Source: Saposhnikovia divaricata (Eukaryota; Streptophyta; Magnoliopsida; Apiales; Apiaceae). From it: a stretch of DNA of 64,000 nucleotides. How positions within the stretch are numbered: the stretch's first letter is position 1; each line of letters opens with the position of its first letter. A model generated the notes under the pieces. The model saw only the letters and a program-made list of their open reading frames with translations. It had not been told where the DNA came from and did not search any database. Shown here in pieces: positions 57,004 to 64,000 of the stretch. The translations under genes and the position numbers were made by a program. Location of the stretch: assembly GCA_036435485.1 (NCBI GenBank), contig CM071597.1, forward strand, positions 143,527,647 through 143,591,646. The letters are read 5' to 3'.

Positions 57004-57808
57004 GATTATTGCATTCAATTGCCTTCGACAATATGAATCAATATTCAGCAAGTATTATAAATACATATTTATAATACTCTAAACTTGGGGACCAAGTTTA
57101 TTACAGTGGAACCCAAATAACATAATAACTTAAAATATAAATATCAATAGTTATTTCTCGAAACATGTAGAAACATAGTAAATAACATATAGTCTATTCA
57201 TTTTTATATTTATTGTTCCTATATATTAACATTTTCAAAATATTATGAATCATATATTTTTCTTTAAGTAAGCTATCGACTAAAAATAATGGTATATTTT
57301 TTAAATATCAAATCGGAAAGATAGTTGTAGTCAACGGCGCAAACCACGGTCAAGGGGGGGAAAAATTTCGGCGGCCGCCCGGTAATATTATATACGGGTG
57401 GCCGCTTTTGACCTTTTGACCCTTGAGCCTTCTAGTATATATTGTACCCCAATACACCAATTGAATGAGCAAGTGTTGAGAGACCTCAATTGGTGTAAAT
57501 GCCAGCTGTCCCAAAAAATATAAAAAAAGACACCCACTACCCCTAATAAAATAGCAAATAGTTAAAAACATAGGAGTATTCTACACTTTTCACAAGGGGA
57601 CAATAAAGTAAACATCAATCATTATATACACAGTGATCATTCACAACCGTCGAATCAAATGTACTCCAATTCATACAGGCAGTTGGATGGATTAAATCAA
57701 TAGGTGCAACAAACATACAATAGACACTACCATACACGATAAAAAACATTAACAATTAACATTAGAATTAATTAGCACCATAAACAACTATTGGGCGTGT
57801 TATTGACA
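57004..57808. promoter_or_regulatory. Common region and origin 4 (GGTGT class), inverted
   Basis: Reads on the minus strand: iterons TTGGTGTATTGGGGTA, repeat GGGTCAAAAGGTCAAAAG, stem GCGGCCACCCG with TAATATTAC (57382-57390 as GTAATATTA on plus) and CGGGCGGCCGC, one mismatch. The BV1 leader with its hairpins is to the left and the BC1 leader to the right. Confidence 0.9.
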
Positions 57809-58635
57809 ATGAATACAGAATACGAAGGCAGATACCACAAATCAAAGAGGAACGAATACATGCTAACGAATTCAACACAAATTATCAAGATGTCATTCCC
57901 AACACTAAAGGACTACGCTCTAAGAAAATTAAAAGACAACTGCATGAAATCGACCATTGCCAGATTGAATACAGACCAATGACACTACACAATGCACAAG
58001 GCTATGTGGACATAGAAATTCACGATACAAGGCTTAACATCGACCAAACCAGACAAGCCTGGTACAAGATACCGATATACGGGCACTTCCAACTCAACTT
58101 CTCCTCCGACTCATATTTCTCATTAAACGACCCAATACCATGGAAGGAAAATATCAGGACAAGTTATACAAACATGAATACCGGGACAACATTCTACAAC
58201 ATAAAGACTCGACTGAAACTATCAACAAAGAAACACTCAGTGCAGATTACATGGCGATCCCCGTCAGTTAAAATACTAACGGGCCATGTTTCACATGACC
58301 TAATTGATTTCGAACACGTAGACAGAGCACCTCCAATCCTGATGCAACCAGAGAGGGATGAAATCACCATGGAAGAGAATGACAGGAACAAAGGCAAATA
58401 TATGCCACTAACAATAGGACAAGGAGAGACGTACCAACAGACATTAAGATCAGCATCCTCGAGACATAGCACATGCGATGACACGAGGAGCAAAAGAGAC
58501 GAAGACATCCCTCAAACCCCATCACACAGGAGACCCGAATCAGCTGCAGATAGATTCGTGCACTTAACACCAAGTACCTTATCAGACATCGTAAAGAACG
58601 CGACACTAGGATCAACAAGTAATACACCAATGTAG
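57809..58635 (+). pseudogene. BC1: BC1 copy with one frameshift
   Basis: Plus-strand movement protein gene from ATG 57809 (MNTEYEG) to TAG 58633-58635, 827 bp against 828 in the intact copy. One base is missing near 57945, so the first 58 and last 218 codons lie in different frames. No other break is visible. A very light lesion for an integrated sequence. Confidence 0.86.
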
Positions 58636-58800
58636 TTATAATTTTAATTAATTTCCACTGCGTGGCCCGATTGAAATAAAAAATGAGTAATCGTCAGTTA
58701 TTATTATTTTTTTCATTCTTTCTTTTTTAAAAAAGAAACAAAAACATGTATCAGTTGGGTTTTTATTTTTCTTATTTTTCTTTATTGAATTAAAAACAAC
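58636..58800. other. Intergenic region, inverted copy
   Basis: Contains the 20-bp palindrome (58719-58738) and ends at ATTAAAAACAACT. Confidence 0.7.
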
Positions 58801-58874
58801 TACGAGCTATCATAAGACACATAATATAAGATGGCATTGGATGCCCAATCTGAATTGTTGTCTGTCTTTTTAAA
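58801..58874. pseudogene. BV1: Short head-to-head BV1 fragments
   Basis: 58801-58844 is minus-strand BV1 near its 3' end. At GGATGCCCAATCTG it switches to the plus-strand final codons and stop (to 58874). A foldback-type junction. Confidence 0.7.
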
Positions 58875-59246
58875 TTATTTTGTTTCATTTTGATTTCAGT
58901 CTTTTAATGAAAATCTACACTGTGTTATGTAATTGTTGTTATTTGATTATATTATTTGTTTTTCATTTGCCATTATATCAGATACTATCACTTGATCGAA
59001 TGCCAATAAGATCCATATTTATATTAAAAACAATTTTTTTGAATTCAATAGAGAAAAATAAGAAAAATAAAAACCCAACTGATACATGTTTTTGTTTCTT
59101 TTTTAAAAAAGAAAGAATGGAAAAAAAATAATAACTGACGATTACTCATGATTTATTTTAATCGGGCCACGCAGTGGAAACTAATTAAAATTATAACTAC
59201 ACTGGTTTATTACTTGTTGATCCTAGTGTCGCGTTCTTTACGACGA
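58875..59246. other. BC1: Intergenic region and last codons of BC1
   Basis: Plus-orientation intergenic DNA with palindrome 59095-59114, then about 50 bp of the BC1 3' end (minus) cut at TTTACGACG. Confidence 0.7.
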
Positions 59247-59479
59247 TCGGGTGTGGTAGTGTCTATTGTATGTTTGTTGCACCTGTTGATTTAATCCATC
59301 CAACTGCCTGTATGAATTGGAGTACATTTGATCCGACGGTTGTGAATGATCACTGTGTATATAATGATTGATGTTTACTTTATTGTCCCCTAGTCAAAAG
59401 AGTAGAATACCCCTATGTTTTTAACTGTTTTCTATTTTATTATGGGTAGTCAATTGGTGTACACCCATTATTTACAAAA
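59247..59479. promoter_or_regulatory. BC1-type leader joined to the Rep leader
   Basis: GGTGT-class BC1 leader (59247-59452) fused to CAATTGGTGTACACCCATTATTTACAAAA just before the Rep ATG. The GGTGTACACC motif is an iteron-like inverted pair as expected near Rep. The fusion places Rep where BC1 would lie. Confidence 0.7.
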
Positions 59480-60424
59480 ATGCCACTCCTCCCCAAACGC
59501 TTCATATTAAATGCCAAAAACATATTCCTCACATATCCACATTGTTCTTTAACCAAAGTAGAAGCCCTTTCCCAAATACAAGTCGTCGAAACCCCTTCCA
59601 ACAAAAAACATATAAAAATATCCAGAGAATTACACGAAAATGGGGAACCTCATCTCCATGTGCTATTGCAATTCCAAGGCAAAGCACAAATCAAAAATCA
59701 GCGATTGTTCAACCTGGTATCCCCAAACAGGTCAGCACATTTCCATCCAAACATTCAGGGAGATAAATCCAGCTCCAACGTCAAGTCCTATATCGACAAG
59801 GACGAAGATACAATTGATTGGGGTGAATTCCAGATTGATGGAAGATCTGCTAGAGGAGGCCAACAGACTGCGAATGATGCTTACGCAAAGGCAATTAACA
59901 CAGGAAGTAAGGACGAGGCTCTTAACCTCCTAAAAGAATCGGCCCCAAGGGATTATGTCATGCAATTCCATAATCTCAATTCTAACCTAGAACGGATATT
60001 CAATCCTCCGGCACCAGTCTTTCAATCAAAATGGAATCCGACATCTTTCCGCATTCCAGATGACATGGAGCAATGGCTGGGTGATTTTTTCGAATCCGAC
60101 AACATTTCCCCAGCGGCGCCCGGGGGCAATAATATCAATTTCAAATTAAAGAGAGACATTGACAGACCAATGTCTTTAATCATAGAGGGTCCCAGTCGAA
60201 CGGGTAAAACACAATGGGCACGCTCCCTGGGCAGACATAATTATATTAGTGGGCACCTCGATTTTAACCAAAGGACATTTTCCAACGAAGTGGACTATAA
60301 CGTCAACGATGATGTGGCTCCCAATTATTTAAAAATGAAGCATTGGAAAGAATTAATTGGGGCCCAACACGATTGGCAAAGCAATTGTAAATATGGGAAA
60401 CCAGTTCAAATTAAAGGAGGGGTC
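59480..60424 (+). pseudogene. AC1: Begomovirus-like replication initiator, 3' truncated
   Basis: 315 Rep codons with no internal stop; begomovirus Rep is about 350-360. Rep nicks the origin and drives rolling-circle replication in the nucleus. Visible motifs: RFILNAKN iteron-recognition segment (7-14), motif I FLTYPHC (16-22), motif II HLH (58-60), motif III with catalytic Y104 (VKSYIDKD), Walker A GPSRTGKT (237-244) and Walker B NDD (276-278). The sequence leaves Rep soon after the YGKPVQIKGG segment, before helicase motif C, and enters inverted BV1; the open frame runs on 10 codons to a stop at 60457. All nuclease motifs persist, but the helicase is incomplete. On the virus this gene belongs to DNA-A; here it lies within DNA-B. 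Confidence 0.9.
59640..59933 (+). CDS. AC4: AC4-like ORF nested in Rep
   Basis: 97 codons, wholly inside AC1 in another frame, at the position where begomoviruses carry AC4. It starts MGNLISMCYC: Gly2 fits N-myristoylation and Cys8/Cys10 possible palmitoylation, features seen in membrane-bound C4/AC4 proteins. C4/AC4 proteins affect host signalling and RNA silencing. Its persistence as an open frame while overlapping Rep may simply follow from constraint before integration. I rate it above a chance shadow because of position, length and N-terminus. Confidence 0.75.
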   Translation: MGNLISMCYCNSKAKHKSKISDCSTWYPQTGQHISIQTFREINPAPTSSPISTRTKIQLIGVNSRLMEDLLEEANRLRMMLTQRQLTQEVRTRLLTS

Positions 60425-60512
60425 TGCAAAATGACCTTCCGGTGCAATAACAACTGAAATCTACTATCCTGATCATTATATGGACATGCATCCACAACAG
60501 ACGAATCCTGCG
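60425..60512 (-). pseudogene. BV1: Inverted BV1 fragment at the Rep junction
   Basis: Minus-strand BV1, residues about 160-190, starting at TGCAAAATGACC directly after Rep. Then the array flips to plus BV1 at about 60513. Confidence 0.8.
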
Positions 60513-60707
60513 ATGCAAGTTTCATCTTTTGATTATGTGATCAATTTCTTTAAACGAACCTGGGTTGAGTTCCATGATTATGTTGAGATGGAGCGTGGAG
60601 GGAATTATAGGAATTTGGCATCCAATGCCATCTTATATTATGTGTCTTATAATAGCTCGCCTGCGAGCTATTGTATGCCCAATCTGAATTGTTGTCTGTC
60701 ATTTTAA
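60513..60707 (+). pseudogene. BV1: BV1 C-terminal fragment A
   Basis: Last 64 codons of BV1 to the stop at 60705-60707, open, followed by 76 bp of intergenic DNA. Confidence 0.82.
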
Positions 60708-60783
60708 ATTGTTTTGTTTTGTTTTGATTTCAGTCTTTTAATTAAAATCTACACTGTGTTATGCAATTGTTGTTATTTGATTA

Positions 60784-61008
60784 CGGAAGGTCGTTTTGCA
60801 GGCGTCGACTGCGATGCAAGTTTCGTCTTTTGATTATGTAATCAATTTCTTTAAACGAACCTGGGTTGAGTTCCATGATTATGTTGAGATGGAGCATGGA
60901 GGGAATTATAGGAATTTGGCATCCAATGCCATCTTATATTATGTGTCTTATGATAGCTCGCCTACGAGCTATTGTATGCCCAATCTGAATTGTTGTCTGT
61001 CTTTTTAA
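60784..61008 (+). pseudogene. BV1: BV1 C-terminal fragment B
   Basis: Last about 74 codons of BV1, beginning at GGAAGGTCGTTTTGCAGGCG, the same BV1 site where the inverted fragments at 60425 and 62000 break. Forms a tandem partial duplication with fragment A. Confidence 0.82.
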
Positions 61009-61325
61009 ATTGTTTTGTTTCGTTTTGATCTCAGTCTTTTAATGAAAATCTACAATGTGTTATGTAATTGTTGTTATTTGATTATATTATTTGTTTTTCA
61101 TTTGCCATTATATCAGATACTATCACTTGATCGAATGCCAATAAGATCCATATTTATATTAAAAACAACTGTTTTTAATTCAATAAAGAAAAATAAGAAA
61201 AATAAAAACCCAACTGATACATGTTTTTGTTTCTTTTTTAAAAAAGAAAGAATGAAAAAAAATAATAACTGATGATTACTCATGATTTATTTCAATCGGG
61301 CCACGCAGTGGAAATTAATTAAAAT
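61009..61325. other. Intergenic region, fifth copy
   Basis: AATAAA near 61183 and palindrome 61230-61249. Leads into the BC1 3' end. Confidence 0.7.
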
Positions 61326-61520
61326 TATAACTACACTGGTTTATTACTTGTTGATCCTAGTGTCACGTTCTTTACGATGTCTGATAAGGTACTTGGTGTC
61401 AAGTGCACGAATCTGTCTGCAACTGATTCGGATCTCCTGTGTGATGGGGTTTGAGGGATGTCTTCATCTCTTTTACTCCTTGTGTCATCGCATGTGCTGT
61501 GTCTCGAGGATGCTGATCTA
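61326..61520 (-). pseudogene. BC1: BC1 C-terminal fragment
   Basis: Minus-strand last about 65 codons of BC1, cut at GGATGCTGATCT, then joined to a common region. Confidence 0.8.
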
Positions 61521-61985
61521 CCTCATTTGGTGTATTGGGGTACAATATATACTAGAAGGCTCAAGGGTCAAAAGGTCAAAAGAGGCCTCCCGTATATAAT
61601 ATTACCGGGTGGCCGCCGAAATTTCCCCCCCCCCCTTGACCGTGGTTTGCACCGTTGACTACAACTATCTTTCCAATTTGATATTTAAAAAATATACCAT
61701 TATTTTTAGTCGATAGCTTACTTAAAGAAAAATATATGATTTATAATATTTTGAAAATGTTAATATATAGGAACAATAAATATAAAAATGAATAGACTAT
61801 ATGTTATTTACTATGTTTCTACATGTTTCGAGAAATAACTATTGATATTTATATTTTAAGTTATTATGTTATTTGGGTTCCACTGTAATAAACTTGGTCC
61901 CCAAGTTTAGAGTATTATAAATATGTATTTCTGATACTTGCTGAATATTGATTCATATTGTCGAAGGCAATTGAATGCAATAATC
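61521..61985. promoter_or_regulatory. Common region and origin 5 (GGTGT class) with BV1 leader
   Basis: TTGGTGTATTGGGGTA, TATATA, GGGTCAAAAGGTCAAAAG, TAATATTAC at 61597-61605. The left stem arm has changed (GGCCTCCCG against CGGGTGGCC, one mismatch). The BV1-leader hairpins follow, the second with a mutated arm. Confidence 0.88.
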
Positions 61986-62036
61986 ATGTTAGTAAGGCCG
62001 CCTGCAAAATGACCTTTCGGTGCAATAACAACTGAA
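61986..62036. pseudogene. BV1: BV1 start fused to an inverted BV1 scrap; array end
   Basis: ATG and four BV1 codons (61986-61999), then inverted BV1 starting GCCTGCAAAATGACC, the recurrent breakpoint. Viral sequence ends at about 62036. Confidence 0.75.
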
Positions 62037-62065
62037 ATGTAATATATAGGATTTTTAGAATATTT

Positions 62066-62159
<94 letters not shown>

Positions 62160-62250
62160 TGAGAATCAGAATTTGAATTTGAATAAAAAAATGTGATTAA
62201 TTATATTGATTAATTAGAAAAGAAATGGGTATTGGAGTCCTATTAGTAAT
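62037..62250. other. Flanking AT-rich DNA with (AAT)n microsatellite
   Basis: Non-viral. 62071-62156 is about 28 units of an AAT/TAA trinucleotide repeat. No gene. Confidence 0.85.
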
Positions 62251-63192
62251 TGTTGTGAGGGAAAATTGGTACAACACTTCGATAAGAAAATTACAAGAAT
62301 AAACCAAGATAATCCAATAATAAAGATTAAACAAGCCGGATTACAAGCCAAAACCCTAGTTTCATAAACCCTAACTCGGGAGGTTGAATGATGGATATCG
62401 GGACTAAGTTTACAATTACTCCCAGCTATCCTGATCGAATATGACCTATTCAATCAATAACCAGCAGCTAGGAGCAAGTGTTAGAGGTGTAAAATGTGTG
62501 TCTAACCTTGCAAAGTGCCTACATACTCTTATATTTATAAGAGATCAAGTCCCATGTAGTTCTTGATAATCCTCCACCATATGATGAGCCTTATCCTCCA
62601 TAAACCACCTGCCTTGATCGTTTATCCCTACTGATATGGTTGCCTGACTGTTATCCCAACAGAATCCTTCGATTATCCTTTCATATATGTGATATATCCA
62701 TCCCTTTATATGTATGTATATATATTCCATACATATACATGCATATATATACATATTCCATGTATATTTGATGTTAATCCATGATAACCACCTCTGATAT
62801 ACCGTTCCTGTTGTTTAGGAATTATCCATTGGGCCGTTTGGACGTTCCTTATCTGATTTCCCGTGTTTTAAGGAGTTCTGTGATAGCTGGTAGGTTTTCT
62901 GGGAACTGTCAGGGGTCACGCAATTGAACCCCTGTTTGATCGCCTGCCACCCAGTTGAACCCCTATCCAGCCTCAGCGCAGCACTACCCCTATCCAGGGT
63001 TCACATACTCGCACCCCTACATGTACATATCCCAAACCAATCTGTCAGAATCCTTATTTTCAGTCTATTCCTAAGGTATAGTGGGCCAAAACACCCGTAC
63101 ATAGTTCAACCTATCCCTCCGTATCCGCATTATTCGACCCCGTAACCTTAACGGGCCTCAAATCAAGCCCAAGGCAGATTTTGGGCACAACA
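62251..63192 (-). repeat. Candidate LTR (942 bp) of an unclassified minus-strand element
   Basis: Ends TGTTGTG (62251-62257) and CACAACA (63186-63192), perfect 7-bp inverted termini. Immediately right, ACTACCCCCCGGTTCC (63193-63208) reads as a polypurine tract on the minus strand. This suggests a 3' LTR whose element continues past the window end. The other LTR is not visible, so it remains a candidate. Confidence 0.6.
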
Positions 63193-64000
63193 ACTACCCC
63201 CCGGTTCCTTGTTGCCATTTGAATGCAAGAAGGAACCTAACATCATTCATGCCCTAGCCACACCTTCATCCCACATGAACCCCTAAGCCTACGTGAGCGT
63301 ACTCATTGTAGGAAACAAGGGATTCAACCATGAAACTCCTGTGCTAACAATTGTACCCTCGAATTCACACTCTAGGGTTCACATATCTTCACCCTGGGCT
63401 ACCCCCATCGAACTCCTTAGACCACCAGCTTCCGTGCACATATCCATTTTCTCTGAAATCAAAAAATCATATTTAGATAAGCACTCTTTTTAAATGATAA
63501 ACCCCAGAATAACAAAAGTCCCATTCGAACTCCAATCTACTAAAACTTCAAATCTAGTAAGAACTCTAATATTTTTTTAAAAAAAATTTAATTTTCACAT
63601 AACCACTTCATTTCCTCCACAAAATCCCATGTATTAAGCCTTCCACCCGTCCAAATTCAACATCCTTATATTCCCAAAAACCCTGTTCATAATTATCTCT
63701 ATTCTCCAACATTGCACGCGGGCCGATGGACATTGAGACGCGTGGCATGACTGCTCATATCCCCATACGCGTATATATACACATCCCCTTATGCCTCCGC
63801 CCTTTTCACCTTTTTACAAAAAAGATAACACCAAAACCCTCTTCAAGCGTTTCCTCTTCTCGAAGTCAGTTCCGACGGAAGCTCCATCTTTTCGGTCATT
63901 CCCTTCAATACAGAGGTATTATCCGTTTCCCTTCTTGTTCTAGTTTCTTATTTCCATTTTGTTGGTCCATTCGTACCTGTACCAGAGTTTACACGCACAT
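63193..64000. other. Non-coding DNA right of the candidate LTR
   Basis: No convincing coding sequence. A plus-strand TATA box (TATATATA, 63772-63779) followed by a C/T-rich leader and a GAG|GTATTATCC splice-donor-like site near 63916 could mark a promoter and first exon that extends beyond the window. This could be a host gene or part of the element; undecided. Confidence 0.4.
63772..63779 (+). promoter_or_regulatory. Possible TATA box
   Basis: TATATATA preceded by GC-rich DNA with ACGCGT words and followed by a leader-like stretch without ATG for about 150 bp. Weak evidence only. Confidence 0.35.

Larger units (their letters stand above)
36272..62036. other. Endogenous begomovirus-like array (DNA-B units plus a DNA-A piece), interrupted at 36917-49082
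   Basis: About 13.6 kb of viral sequence after subtracting the inserted retrotransposon. It contains BV1-like and BC1-like genes in convergent pairs, geminivirus common regions with TAATATTAC hairpins, and a Rep/AC4 fragment. The order BV1, short intergenic region, BC1, common region is that of begomovirus DNA-B. One complete unit spans 2633 bp between origins (52610 to 55243), close to the usual DNA-B genome size. Inversions, partial copies and junctions at short shared sequences make the array mosaic. No coat protein, AC2 or AC3 is seen. It is plant chromosomal because plant retrotransposons interrupt and flank it. Confidence 0.9.

Noticed and set aside
59542..59766. Third frame inside Rep
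   Set aside because: Overlaps both Rep and the AC4 position; no N-terminal or positional match to a geminivirus gene.
36272..62036. Viral contamination of the assembly
   Set aside because: Plant retrotransposons with target duplications lie inside and at the edge of the viral DNA, and many copies are broken, which an encapsidated genome would not tolerate.

Overview
This is repeat-dense nuclear DNA of a flowering plant, probably a eudicot. It contains nested LTR retrotransposons of the Athila, Sirevirus and probable Tekay/Del types, a CACTA DNA transposon carrying plant exon fragments, and long AT-rich stretches. I see no intact ordinary host gene, tRNA, rRNA or CRISPR. The species cannot be read from the sequence.

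Layout from left to right. 1-11235: an Athila-type Ty3/gypsy element on the plus strand, truncated by the window edge, with a broken gag start, an intact 1603-codon gag-pol frame, a frameshifted env-like ORF and near-identical LTRs. It sits inside the pol gene of a Sirevirus-type Ty1/copia element (11236-36271). That element's env-like gene is split by an 18.5-kb Ty3/gypsy-like insertion on the minus strand (13946-32425, target duplication GTCAC) with LTRs of about 4.6 kb, decayed internal DNA and a third, truncated LTR. The Sirevirus 3' LTR ends at 36271, directly against viral DNA.

36272-36916 plus 49083-62036 (about 13.6 kb once a later retrotransposon is subtracted) is an endogenous geminivirus array, the most notable content here. 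It is made mainly of DNA-B of a bipartite begomovirus-like virus: repeated copies of the nuclear shuttle gene (BV1) and movement protein gene (BC1), five replication-origin hairpins, and one monomer-length unit of 2633 bp between successive origins. It also holds a DNA-A piece with most of the replication initiator gene (AC1/Rep) and an embedded AC4 frame. Two BV1 copies and one BC1 copy are full-length and open; the others are broken by frameshifts, stops, inversions and template-switch-like junctions. Two classes of common region, with different iteron-like repeats, are mixed in the array. No coat protein, AC2 or AC3 gene is visible.

The array is interrupted by a second Athila-family element (36917-49082, minus strand, target duplication TTCTT/TTCTC) that has lost reverse transcriptase, RNase H and integrase. 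That element contains a CACTA transposon (38925-42898, target duplication TAC) carrying fragments of a ubiquitin-activating enzyme, a lipoxygenase and an X8-domain protein. After the array come an (AAT)n microsatellite and a candidate LTR of another minus-strand element (62251-63192).

Nesting gives an order of events: viral DNA integrated first; the Sirevirus element and the second Athila element then landed in it; the large gypsy-like element and the first Athila element landed in the Sirevirus; the CACTA landed in the second Athila.
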